Made by a program: the position numbers and the translations under genes. Below, piece by piece: positions 34,521-43,059 of a stretch of DNA of 64,000 nucleotides. How positions within the stretch are numbered: position 1 is the stretch's first letter; every line of letters starts with the position of its first letter. Source of the stretch: CADEFQ01 sp035433705 (GTDB lineage: Bacteria; Pseudomonadota; Gammaproteobacteria; Steroidobacterales; Steroidobacteraceae). A model generated the notes under the pieces. That model was not told the origin of the DNA. It did no database searches and worked only from the letters and a program-made list of their open reading frames with translations. The stretch is from assembly GCA_035433705.1 (NCBI GenBank), contig DAORVK010000009.1, forward strand, positions 18,263 to 82,262. The letters run 5' to 3'.

Positions 34521-36725
34521 ATGGGCAGTCAGCTGAAGCTCAGGGAGCAGCTCACGGTCAACGACGAACTCTTCAGGCAGACCGGCTGCATGTTCGGTCT
34601 GGAGCGACTCGCCGAGAAGGAAAAGGACCCTGGCCTCTATGAGGCCGTGTGGCACATCCTGCTGAGCGTCTGCAACACCGCCTGGGAGGTCGGCTGCAAG
34701 GTTTCGGCCTCTCCGGTCGCCGCGGAAGGTGGCGATGCACTCTGGGCGCTGCACACCCCGACCGGCGAGTGCATCTGCACCTCGTATGGCATCACCGCGC
34801 ACGTCGGGCTTCTCGCCTCGATGGTGCGCAAATTCATCGAGCTCGGTTACGAGGACGTGCCCGGCTTCCGGCAGGGCGATATCTTCGAGAACAACGATCC
34901 GCACTACGGCGGCATCCATATGCCCGACATGGATACCGCCATGCCGATCTTCTACCACGGCAAGCTCGTGGCCTGGGCCTCCTCGGTGACCCACGTCGTC
35001 GATGCCGGCGCGGTGCTGCCGGGCTCGATCAACTTCATGAACCCCGACACCTTCTCGGACGGCATGCCCGTCTCGGTGGAGCGGATCGGGGAGAACGATC
35101 GCTACTATCCCTGGTACGAACTGCGCATCAGGTCGCGTACGCGCGCTCCGGACTGGGTATTCAGCGATGCGCGCGGGCGACTGGCTGGCCTCATCACCGT
35201 GCGCGAGAAGCTGATCGAGACCATCGACAAGTACGGCCTCGCGTTCTTCGAGGGCGCCTCAAAAGAATACATCGAGGACAGCCGACGCTATGCTGTGGCG
35301 CGCATCCGTACGCAGGCGGTTCCGGGGCGCATACGCAAGTCGCAGTTCAAAGACCTGGCAATGAAGGACAACGTGGTCCTGATGCCGAAGCAGAAGGTCG
35401 ATCTTCTGTCGAACGTGCCGATGGAGATGAACATCGACGGCAAGGCCAACGTGAGTCTGTCGCTTGCCGGGGCCAGCGCGAGCGTGCCTTTCGGTCAGAA
35501 CATCACGCCGACGGCGCTGTCCTCGGCGCTGCTCATGGGCTACTCGCACGTGGTCGGCTTTGACATGTTCAACTCCGGGCCGACTTACGCGCTGACGGTG
35601 GATACGCCACCGCCGGGTTCATGGTGCAACCCCTTCGCGACCGACTGGTTCGCCTCCACCGGCATGGGCTGGTCCTCGGCGATCCGCTGGCTGAGCTCGC
35701 TCTACGAAGTGACGGGGCGCCTCTATTACATGCGCGGTTTCGTGGAGGAAATGTCGGCCGGCGCCGCTACCACGTTGTGCGCCGAGTGGAACGGCATCAA
35801 CCAGTATGGGCAGTATGCGGTATGCCTCACGCTGGAGCAGGCGAGCAACGGCTCTCCGGCACGCGGCATTTCCGACGGTGAGCCGGCGGCCTGGTGCCTG
35901 TACACGGCGAACGCCGACTTCGGCAACGCCGAGGTCATGGAGCTCTACTATCCGCTCATGTATCTCGGCCGGAACATGGAGCCGGATTCGGGCGGCTATG
36001 GCAAGTTCCGCGGTGGCATGGGTCACACCACCGTCTGGATGGTGAAGAACTCCCCGGGGATGAACTTTGCCGCTGCCTGCGCCGGGGCCCATAGCAAAAT
36101 CACAGCCAATCACGGCATGTACGGCGCGTATCCGACGCCGGGGGACCGTGTCGCCTATGCTGCCGGCACGAACGTCGAGGAACTCATCGCGCAGCGCAAA
36201 CCCCTCGTGCACGATCGCGGCGACGATCCCGAGCATCCGACGCTCGAGCGCAACATCTCCGCGCGCGTCATGAACAACGACGTGGTCGTGCCGGTGAATA
36301 TTCCCGAAACGCTGCACGAGTACGACCTGGTGATCAGTCCGACTTCCGGCGCGCAGGCCATGGGGGACCCCATCGAGCGCGACCTCGCGCTCGTCAAGGA
36401 CGATCTCGACAAAGGCCTGACCCGCCCATGGGTCGCGGAGAACGTCCATGGCGTCATCGCACGCAAGGCAGGCGAGGGCGATTGGATCATCGATGTGCAA
36501 GCCACGGAGAAGAAGCGCCAGGGTATCCGTGAAGCACGGCGACGCCGCGGCGTGCCGTTCAGGGACTGGTGGCAGCAGGAGCGCGAACAGGTTGCAGTGG
36601 GCGCCAACATGGACGAGGCCGTGCTGAGAATGTGGAACAGCTCAATGAAGCTTTCGCCCGGGTATGCCGCTGAGCTCCGCGCCTTCTGGAATCTGCCGGT
36701 CGACTTCGAATTCCGGGGAGCCTGA
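34521..36725 (+). CDS. Acetone-carboxylase-like alpha subunit (hydantoinase B/oxoprolinase family)
   Basis: A 734-residue protein of the HyuB/AcxB family. The motif ENNDPHYGGIHMPDMD (about residues 123-138) with SVTHVVDAG (about 155) gives the His/Asp metal site that holds Mn in acetone carboxylase. Further family segments are MLYP-type MELYYPLMYLGR and SGGYGKFRGGMG near 490. It starts one base after the beta-subunit stop. In the enzyme this chain carries the metal centre where enol-phosphate and carboxyphosphate form the acid. The true substrate may be a ketone other than acetone. Confidence 0.85.
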   Translation: MGSQLKLREQLTVNDELFRQTGCMFGLERLAEKEKDPGLYEAVWHILLSVCNTAWEVGCKVSASPVAAEGGDALWALHTPTGECICTSYGITAHVGLLASMVRKFIELGYEDVPGFRQGDIFENNDPHYGGIHMPDMDTAMPIFYHGKLVAWASSVTHVVDAGAVLPGSINFMNPDTFSDGMPVSVERIGENDRYYPWYELRIRSRTRAPDWVFSDARGRLAGLITVREKLIETIDKYGLAFFEGASKEYIEDSRRYAVARIRTQAVPGRIRKSQFKDLAMKDNVVLMPKQKVDLLSNVPMEMNIDGKANVSLSLAGASASVPFGQNITPTALSSALLMGYSHVVGFDMFNSGPTYALTVDTPPPGSWCNPFATDWFASTGMGWSSAIRWLSSLYEVTGRLYYMRGFVEEMSAGAATTLCAEWNGINQYGQYAVCLTLEQASNGSPARGISDGEPAAWCLYTANADFGNAEVMELYYPLMYLGRNMEPDSGGYGKFRGGMGHTTVWMVKNSPGMNFAAACAGAHSKITANHGMYGAYPTPGDRVAYAAGTNVEELIAQRKPLVHDRGDDPEHPTLERNISARVMNNDVVVPVNIPETLHEYDLVISPTSGAQAMGDPIERDLALVKDDLDKGLTRPWVAENVHGVIARKAGEGDWIIDVQATEKKRQGIREARRRRGVPFRDWWQQEREQVAVGANMDEAVLRMWNSSMKLSPGYAAELRAFWNLPVDFEFRGA

Positions 36726-36726
36726 C

Positions 36727-37281
36727 GTGGCCGAGTACGACACTTACGACATCGAGGACATCCGCAAGCTCGTGGACGGAGAGCTTCCCTGGGGGGCCGT
36801 TCAGCAGATCATGAAGAACGCCAAGGACAGGGACCGCTTCGACAAGTGGGTCTCTATCCTGCAGGGGCGCGTGCCCTGGAAGGACAAGATACTGCTGCCG
36901 CTGACGCCGGCTCTCTACATCGTGCAGAAACCAGGCGAGCGTGTGGTGAAGTGCCGCTGCGGGCACGAGTTTGGCGACTATCGGGTCAACTGGAAGCTCT
37001 CCGCGCTGATCCATGTGCGCGACACCGACGAGAAGATTTCCGAGGTGTATCGTGGCTTCCAGAAGCCCGATCTCGCCTGGATGCAGTTGCGCGAGTATTA
37101 CTGCCCAGGCTGCGGCTCGCAGCTCGAAGTCGAGGCGGTGGCGCGCGGCTGCCCGCCGGACTTCGAGTTCCTCCCCGACCTCGACACCTTCTACCGCGAC
37201 TGGCTGGGCCAGCCGCTGCCCGACACCGTCGAATTTGCCGACCGGACGCCGGAGCGAATCAGGGAGTGGTCGTCCCGATGA
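36727..37281 (+). CDS. Acetone-carboxylase-like gamma subunit
   Basis: A 184-residue protein. The start is a GTG at 36727 with GGGGAG 6 bases upstream; a longer frame from 36664 overlaps the alpha gene out of register. The C-rich part, VVKCRCGHEFGDYRVNWKL followed about 40 residues on by REYYCPGCGSQLEVEA, is the zinc-ribbon pair of AcxC (CxCGHxF and CPxCG). VPWKDKILLPL also matches. AcxC is 168 residues, so the size fits. The presence of this rare third subunit is the best evidence that the operon makes a genuine acetone-carboxylase-type enzyme and not a hydantoinase. Confidence 0.85.
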   Translation: MAEYDTYDIEDIRKLVDGELPWGAVQQIMKNAKDRDRFDKWVSILQGRVPWKDKILLPLTPALYIVQKPGERVVKCRCGHEFGDYRVNWKLSALIHVRDTDEKISEVYRGFQKPDLAWMQLREYYCPGCGSQLEVEAVARGCPPDFEFLPDLDTFYRDWLGQPLPDTVEFADRTPERIREWSSR

Positions 37282-37312
37282 GGCAACGCGCCCGACGCAG
37301 GTGAACAAAGGC

Positions 37313-38542
37313 ATGGACACGGAACCGGCACCGTTGGTGAAATCCGGGTTGTCACAAAGCAATTGGATTGAGACCCCGGACATGACATTACTCAGCGGCT
37401 ACAGTGTTCTCGATTTCGCCAGCGTCGGCCCCGCGGCGCGCGCCTCGCGGATCCTCGCCGACTACGGCATGGATATCATCAAGGTCGCGCCTGTTTCGGC
37501 TCAGGGTGCCAAGCAGATCGAGCCGGTCTTTCACGCCTATGGCGCCGGGCGCGGCACGCGCCGGATCCGCGTCGATCTGAAATCACCCGAGGGCAAGCGG
37601 ACGATCGCAAGGCTCGTCGAGCGGGCCAACGTGGTCATCGAAAGTTATCGCCCGGGCGTTGCGAGCCGGCTCGGCGTCGGCTACGACGATCTCAAGGCCA
37701 TCAATCCGAAAATCGTCTACTGCTCGACCAGCGGCTATGGCCAGGACGGCCCCTGGTCGCAATGGGCGGGCCACGACATCAATTACGTCGCGGTCAGCGG
37801 CTATCTCGCCTGCAGCGGCCGCGATGCCGGGGGCCGGCCGGCCCTGCCCGGAGCGACGGTGGCCGACAGCGCGGGGGGCGGCATGCAGGCCGCACTGGCC
37901 GTGATCGCCGCGCTGCTGAACGTCGCAAGAGGCGGCGAGGGCCGTCATCTCGACGTGTCGATCGCGGACGGCATGCTCAATCTGATGTCGCTATACATCG
38001 ACCGGTATCTCGCCACGGGCGAGGAGACGCACCCGGGCACCGACGTGTTGACGGGCAGGTATGCCTGGTACGGCGTGTACACCTGTGCAGACGGTCGCCA
38101 CGTTTCGGTGGGCCCGGTGGAAACTCACTTCTTCAGGAACCTTTGCCGGCTGCTCGAGCTGGAGCAGTTCAGCGGCAGCCAGTATGACGATGCAAAACAG
38201 GACGAAATGCGTGTGGCGTTCGCACAGCGATTCCTGACGAAGCCGCGCGACGCCTGGGTGGCAGCGCTCTCGGGCGAGAACACCTGCGTTGCGCCGGTGC
38301 TCTCGATCGCCGAGGTCGCGGCGAACCCGCATCTGCGGGCGCGGCAAAGCTTCATGCATGCGAACCATGCCGAGCGGGGCCGCTTCGAGCAGCTTGGTCC
38401 GGTGTTGGCTGGTGGTGAGCGGCAGCAGCCCGAGCATCAGGTCCGCCCCGCCGGCACCACCGATACGGATGCGGTTCTGGCGGCAGCGGGGTTTTCAGCC
38501 AGTGAAATCGAAGATCTGCGCCGCCGCGGAGTGATCGAGTGA
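37313..38542 (+). CDS. CaiB/BaiF-family CoA-transferase
   Basis: A 409-residue class III CoA-transferase. The conserved N-terminal segment is YSVLDFASVGPAARASRILADYGMDIIKV; the catalytic Asp is in GEGRHLDVSIADGML near residue 216. It would attach CoA to the acid made by the carboxylase just upstream, preparing it for beta-oxidation. The ATG at 37313 was chosen on a weak AGGTG; an ATG at 37382 is also possible. It lies 31 bp after the gamma subunit gene. Confidence 0.8.
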   Translation: MDTEPAPLVKSGLSQSNWIETPDMTLLSGYSVLDFASVGPAARASRILADYGMDIIKVAPVSAQGAKQIEPVFHAYGAGRGTRRIRVDLKSPEGKRTIARLVERANVVIESYRPGVASRLGVGYDDLKAINPKIVYCSTSGYGQDGPWSQWAGHDINYVAVSGYLACSGRDAGGRPALPGATVADSAGGGMQAALAVIAALLNVARGGEGRHLDVSIADGMLNLMSLYIDRYLATGEETHPGTDVLTGRYAWYGVYTCADGRHVSVGPVETHFFRNLCRLLELEQFSGSQYDDAKQDEMRVAFAQRFLTKPRDAWVAALSGENTCVAPVLSIAEVAANPHLRARQSFMHANHAERGRFEQLGPVLAGGERQQPEHQVRPAGTTDTDAVLAAAGFSASEIEDLRRRGVIE

Positions 38543-38571
38543 GCGGCGAGCATAGTCAGGAGTAATGACAG

Positions 38572-39096
38572 GTGACAGACATAGCAAGCGATCTGCCCGT
38601 CGTGGTGCGCGACTTGATCGGCAAGCCGCACTACGTGGAACAGACCGAGTTCCCGATCGAGATCGGGTACGTCTACAACATGTGTGCCGCGGTGCAGGAC
38701 GGCAACCCCCTGTATTGGGATCCGGAAGTTGCCCGCGAGATCACCGGTGGGCAGATTGCGCCACCGGCGATGCTTTCGGTCTGGTTCAAGCTGCATCACT
38801 GGATGCCGGGTGCTGCAGGTGAGCGCAGGCCGATGCAACTCTATTTCGATATCAAGGATATGGTTGGGCTGCCCGAAGGCATCGTTGCCAGCAACGAAGC
38901 GAGCTTCGGCGAGCCCGTGCGCATTGGGGATGTGCTGACCACCAGCCAGTACTGCCGCTCGCTCGGCGAGTTGAAGGACACAAAGCTTGGTCGCGGCCGC
39001 TTTTGCACGATGGACATCGTGACGGTCAATCAGCGCGGCGAGTGGTGTGGCACCGACACCTACAACTTCCTCATTTACATCAAGGGTGCCCGATGA
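38572..39096 (+). CDS. FAS1-like/MaoC N-terminal-type hydratase subunit
   Basis: A 174-residue hotdog protein starting at a GTG (CAGGAG 8 bases upstream). It has the FAS1-dehydratase-like N-terminal pattern: YVYNMCAAVQDGNPLYWDPE near 37-56 and QIAPPAMLSVWFK near 62-74. In other enzymes this domain is joined to a second hotdog; here the second hotdog is the next gene, which overlaps by ATGA. The pair should form a heterodimeric enoyl-CoA hydratase, as in the ChsH1/ChsH2 hydratase of steroid side-chain degradation. Confidence 0.75.
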   Translation: MTDIASDLPVVVRDLIGKPHYVEQTEFPIEIGYVYNMCAAVQDGNPLYWDPEVAREITGGQIAPPAMLSVWFKLHHWMPGAAGERRPMQLYFDIKDMVGLPEGIVASNEASFGEPVRIGDVLTTSQYCRSLGELKDTKLGRGRFCTMDIVTVNQRGEWCGTDTYNFLIYIKGAR

Positions 39097-39575
39097 GCGC
39101 CGTACGCAATCTGACTTTCGCCGAAGTCGAGGAGGGGCAGGAGCTGCCCGTTCTCATCCATCCCGTCACCGCCACGACCGTAGTGCTCGGTGCGATCGCG
39201 AGCCGCGACTGGCGCCCGATGCACCATGATCGGGATTTCGCGATCAACCGCAACGGCACGAAGGACATCTTCATCAACACGCCAACCAATGGCGGGTGGC
39301 TCCAGCGCTTCGTCACCGACTGGACGGGTCCGAAGGGCCGGCTCGGCAGGATGAAGTTCAAGATGAAGATCCCGGTGTTCCCTGGCGACACGATGAGATT
39401 TGCAGGCCGCGTCGCGCGTAAATCGGTGGACGAAACGGGCTGTTGCTGGGTCGATCTCGATCTCTCCATTTCAGTGGGAGACAAGACCAACACCGAGTGC
39501 CAGGCACGCTTTGCGTTGCCTGCGGACGCCGACGACAACCCCTGGCAACGGCGCGGCGAGCGCTGGAAGCCCTGA
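39093..39575 (+). CDS. MaoC-like hydratase partner subunit
   Basis: A 160-residue MaoC-type hotdog protein. The hydration-site pattern is SRDWRPMHHDRDFAI near 38-52, followed by NTPTNGGWLQRFVTDW. The catalytic Asp/His pair of MaoC enzymes (D-x4-H) is visible as DWRPMHHD. It starts within the stop of the preceding FAS1-like gene (ATGA), so the two halves are made in equal amounts. Together they probably hydrate a bulky 2-enoyl-CoA. Confidence 0.8.
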   Translation: MSAVRNLTFAEVEEGQELPVLIHPVTATTVVLGAIASRDWRPMHHDRDFAINRNGTKDIFINTPTNGGWLQRFVTDWTGPKGRLGRMKFKMKIPVFPGDTMRFAGRVARKSVDETGCCWVDLDLSISVGDKTNTECQARFALPADADDNPWQRRGERWKP

Positions 39576-39586
39576 CCGTTTGTTGC

Positions 39587-40585
39587 ATGAACGGGGCAGT
39601 CGTGGCATTTCCGTTATCGATCAAGGATCAGCTGACACTGCCGGTGCTGTGTTCACCGATGTTCATCGTGTCGACGCCGCCGCTGGTCCTTGCGCAGTGT
39701 GTGAGCGGCATCATCGGGTCGTTTCCAGCGCTGAATGCGCGTGGGGACGGGGCGCTCGATGCATGGCTGAGCGATCTCGAGGGCCAGCTGCAAGCCTGGC
39801 GCATGGCGAATCCCGGCAAAAAGGTGGCGCCGTTCGCCGTCAACCAGATCGTGCACCAGAGCAACGCACGGCTGGAGGCGGATTTCGAAGTGCTGGAAAA
39901 GCACAAGGTACCGCTGGTGATCACCAGCCTGCGCGCCCCCACGGAATATGTGCCTCGCATTCATGCCTGGGGCGGAAACGTGCTGCACGATGTGACCAAT
40001 ATCCGGCACGCGGAAAAGGCGCTGGAGGCGGGGGTCGATGGTTTGATCCTGGTCTGCGCGGGGGCGGGCGGGCACTCGGGGGCACTCAGCCCGATGGCGC
40101 TCGTGAGCGAAGTGCGGCGTATCTACGATGGACTCGTGGTGCTCGCGGGCAGCATCACGCGGGGCGAGCACATCCTCGCGGCGCTCGCGATGGGTGCCGA
40201 TCTCGCCTACATGGGTACACGCTTCATCGCCACCGAAGAGGCGAATGCGACGCCGGGCTACAAGCGGATGATCGTCGAGTCCGGTGCCAGCGATGTCCTG
40301 TATACGCCTTACTTCTCCTCCGCCCACGGCAACTACCTGAAGCCTTCCATCCGCGCCGCCGGTCTCGATCCGGACAATCTCGTCCGTGCACCCGGCGAAA
40401 CGGCCAAGATGGCTTTCACGAGCGCCGATGGATCCCGGACAGTGGGTGCGAAGACCTGGAAAGACATCTGGAGCGCCGGGCACGGCGTGGGTGCCATCGG
40501 CGATATCCCGACTGCCGCGGAGCTGGTCGCGAGCCTGCAGACGCAGTTCGCTGCGGCCCGGGCGCGCCTGTGCACGTTGCCCTGA
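39587..40585 (+). CDS. Nitronate monooxygenase/enoyl reductase-type flavoprotein
   Basis: A 332-residue TIM-barrel FMN protein of the nitronate monooxygenase (2-nitropropane dioxygenase) family. LPVLCSPMFIVSTPPLVLAQ near 20, FALN-type SFPALNAR and FAVNQIVHQ, GLILVCAGAGGHSG near 152-165 and ADLAYMGTRFIATEEA near 205 are visible. In pathway context it may reduce or oxidise a CoA-bound ring intermediate, since IpdC-type steroid enzymes belong to this superfamily; the N-terminus does not resemble IpdC closely. It starts 11 bp after the MaoC partner and is followed by the fused CoA-transferase. Confidence 0.75.
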   Translation: MNGAVVAFPLSIKDQLTLPVLCSPMFIVSTPPLVLAQCVSGIIGSFPALNARGDGALDAWLSDLEGQLQAWRMANPGKKVAPFAVNQIVHQSNARLEADFEVLEKHKVPLVITSLRAPTEYVPRIHAWGGNVLHDVTNIRHAEKALEAGVDGLILVCAGAGGHSGALSPMALVSEVRRIYDGLVVLAGSITRGEHILAALAMGADLAYMGTRFIATEEANATPGYKRMIVESGASDVLYTPYFSSAHGNYLKPSIRAAGLDPDNLVRAPGETAKMAFTSADGSRTVGAKTWKDIWSAGHGVGAIGDIPTAAELVASLQTQFAAARARLCTLP

Positions 40586-40609
40586 CGGGGGCGATGCGAG
40601 GAGATCATC

Positions 40610-42400
40610 GTGAGTCTGTGGCGTGAAATCGTCGCCCGGCGGATAGCCACCCTCCACGACAGCGCGGCGGACAAGCGCATGGGTCTCGCGCAAGCGATCC
40701 GCCGCTTTGTCCACCCGGGCATGAAGATCAATCCCGTGACGATGCAGGCGCGGCCGCAGGCGGCCATGTACGAACTCTGCCGTCAGTTCGCCGGAACCAG
40801 CCCGGGCTTCGAGTTCATTACCTCGGCTCTGAGCGGCAGCTATCTGCAGCTCGCCCATCTCGGGCTGCTCCGCAAAGCCGTCGTGTCCTTCGCAGGTGAG
40901 GGCTACCCGACCCCGGGCCCGAGCCCCGTGACGCGCTGGGCTCTCGAGCGGGGTGATTTCGAGATTGAAAACTGGACCATGCTCACGATCTCCCAACGCC
41001 TGCTCGCCGGCGCAATGGGAGTGCCGTTTCTGACCACCCGCTCCATCACGGGCAGTTCCCTCGCGAGGGAGCGACAGACCACCGGCGACTATGCCGAGCT
41101 GCCTGATCCATTCAATCCGGGATGCGTGCAGGGCGTGATCAGGGCCTACAGCCCGGACATCGCGTTCGTGCACGTGTGGGCGGCGGATCGCGCGGGCAAC
41201 GCCCTCTGTTTTCCTCCCTTTCAGGAGAACATCTATGGCGCGCTGGCGGCCCGGCAGGGCGTGGTGCTCACGGCCCACAAGCTGGTCTCGACGGACTTCA
41301 TCCGCCAGCACGCCCATCTCGCGCGCATTCCCGGAGAGATCGTGCTGTCCGTGAGCGAGGTGCCGTACGGCTCGCACCCTTACGGCAATTACAGCGCGGG
41401 CATCCCCGAGCTGCGCGCGTATGCCAATGACTACGCATTCATGAAGGAGCACCGCGAGGCGCAAAGCGCCAGGGAGCGCTACGACGGCTGGATCAGGGAG
41501 TGGATACTCGACGTCGAGCACCACGATGCGTATCTCACCCGCTTGGGCCCTGAACGCGTGCGCGCGATTCATCGGGCAGCCGAGCCGGACTCCTGGCGGG
41601 AAGATCTCGAGCGGCACGCTGCAACGCTGGACCCCGAGCGCGCCGCGGGTGGCGTCGAGGAGATGATCGTACAGGCAGCCCGTGAGGTGGCGAAACGCAT
41701 CGCGGCCAACGGCTATCGGGCCGTGCTGGCCGGCGCGGGGCAGGCCTCGCTCATGTGCTGGCTGGCGGCCCATCGATTGCGGGGAGAGGGAATCGAATTT
41801 GCGTTGCTCGCCGAGACGGGCATGTACGGCTTCGATCCCCGACCTGCCGACCCATTCCTCACCAGTTACCGCAACCTGCCTACCTGCACGATGCTCACCG
41901 ATGTCTTCGAAGCACTCGGCCTGCACGGATGCGGCGGGACCAATGCCTGCATGGGGACCATCGGCGCGGGCGAGATCGACAAGCATGGCAACGTGAACTC
42001 GACTCGCACTGCTGCGGGCGAGTTTCTCGTCGGATCGGGAGGGGCGAACGACATCGTCACCTCGGCCGCAGAGACGGTGGTGGTCGCGGCGCAGCGCGCT
42101 CAGACTTTCGTGGAAAAGGTCTCCTATGTCACGAGCCCGGGGACGAAGATCCGCTGCGTCGTTTCGACCATGGGTCGCTTCGAGAAGCTCGACGGCGACG
42201 AGCTCGTGCTGACCGGATATTTCGCGGCGTCTGGCCTCGATCGGTCACAGGCCATCGCGGAAATCCGCCGGCGCTGCGGCTGGGATCTGAAAATCGCCGA
42301 CGAGCTGCAGGAGCTTCCACCTGCGAATGCGGAGGAACTGACCTTGCTCAGGATGTTCGATCCGGAGCGATTTTTCCTCGGGAAGCCGGCCGACAAATAA
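40610..42400 (+). CDS. Fused class I CoA-transferase (glutaconate/IpdAB-like, A and B in one chain)
   Basis: A 596-residue protein that joins an A-type domain (about 1-310; VHPGMKINPVTMQARPQA, FVHVWAADRAGNAL, LTAHKLVSTDFIRQH) to a B-type domain (about 345-590; ELCRQ then GTNACMGTIGAGEIDKHGNVNST and SGGANDIVTSAAETVVVA). Such A and B parts are normally separate genes, as in GctAB and the steroid-ring hydrolase IpdAB. The usual catalytic Glu of transferases is not obvious to me, so a hydrolase-type role on a beta-diketone CoA is possible. It has a GAGGAG site before GTG 40610 and ends the carboxylase operon. Confidence 0.7.
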   Translation: MSLWREIVARRIATLHDSAADKRMGLAQAIRRFVHPGMKINPVTMQARPQAAMYELCRQFAGTSPGFEFITSALSGSYLQLAHLGLLRKAVVSFAGEGYPTPGPSPVTRWALERGDFEIENWTMLTISQRLLAGAMGVPFLTTRSITGSSLARERQTTGDYAELPDPFNPGCVQGVIRAYSPDIAFVHVWAADRAGNALCFPPFQENIYGALAARQGVVLTAHKLVSTDFIRQHAHLARIPGEIVLSVSEVPYGSHPYGNYSAGIPELRAYANDYAFMKEHREAQSARERYDGWIREWILDVEHHDAYLTRLGPERVRAIHRAAEPDSWREDLERHAATLDPERAAGGVEEMIVQAAREVAKRIAANGYRAVLAGAGQASLMCWLAAHRLRGEGIEFALLAETGMYGFDPRPADPFLTSYRNLPTCTMLTDVFEALGLHGCGGTNACMGTIGAGEIDKHGNVNSTRTAAGEFLVGSGGANDIVTSAAETVVVAAQRAQTFVEKVSYVTSPGTKIRCVVSTMGRFEKLDGDELVLTGYFAASGLDRSQAIAEIRRRCGWDLKIADELQELPPANAEELTLLRMFDPERFFLGKPADK

Positions 42401-42494
42401 CACTGCTGCAATCACCGCCCTTCTACCGGAACTTGCAATTGTGGAGCGTGCCGTCGCGGGGCCGATTGCTCCTGCACTGCTATGATGCACGGCC

Positions 42495-43052
42495 ATGGAA
42501 GCGCCCAGGGTCGCCCGCCGCCGCAGCACTTTTCTCGCGCCTGTCTGGCTCGCGCTCTTCGCGTTCGCGGCGCTGGCCATTGTCAGCGTCACATTCTGGA
42601 CGCGCGCAACGACCACGACGATCGTGCTCGTGCGTCATGCCGAGAAACAGCTCGGCACGATTGAGGACCCGCCTTTGACCCAGGAAGGCGATGAGCGTGC
42701 GCAACGGCTGGCGAGCCTCTTCGGTGAACGCTCACAGATAGGCGAAGTACGAGCCATCTACGCAACGAAGACCCGCCGCGCGCAGGCGACCGCTGCACCG
42801 CTCGCGGCACGCCTGGGTCTTGCCGTAATCACTGCCGATGAGTCGCCTGAAGCGCTCGCGCGCCGGGTGCGCCGCGAGCAGCACGGCGGCGCCGCGCTCA
42901 TCGTCGGTCACAGCAACACGGTACCGCGAGTCGTGGCTGCGTTGACCGCCCGCCAGGACATCCCGGCGATGGCCGACGATGACTATGGGACGATCTACAT
43001 CGTGACCGTTCCGGATGTCGGGCGGGCGTCAGTCCTGCAGCTGCGGTACTGA
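42495..43052 (+). CDS. Membrane-anchored histidine phosphatase (phosphoglycerate-mutase-like)
   Basis: A 185-residue protein with one N-terminal membrane span (FLAPVWLALFAFAALAIVSV, about 13-32) and a histidine-phosphatase domain: LVRHAEK near residue 45 and VGHSNT near 138. This is the branch with RHG/RHA and a second His. It probably acts in the periplasm on an unknown phosphate ester. It converges with the peroxiredoxin gene at 7 bp and is separate from the catabolic operon. Confidence 0.8.
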   Translation: MEAPRVARRRSTFLAPVWLALFAFAALAIVSVTFWTRATTTTIVLVRHAEKQLGTIEDPPLTQEGDERAQRLASLFGERSQIGEVRAIYATKTRRAQATAAPLAARLGLAVITADESPEALARRVRREQHGGAALIVGHSNTVPRVVAALTARQDIPAMADDDYGTIYIVTVPDVGRASVLQLRY

Positions 43053-43059
43053 ACGCGGC

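Noticed and set aside
39587..40585. Calling the flavoprotein IpdC
   Set aside because: It is in the same nitronate-monooxygenase superfamily, but its N-terminus does not resemble IpdC as I recall it, so the steroid-ring role is not assigned.
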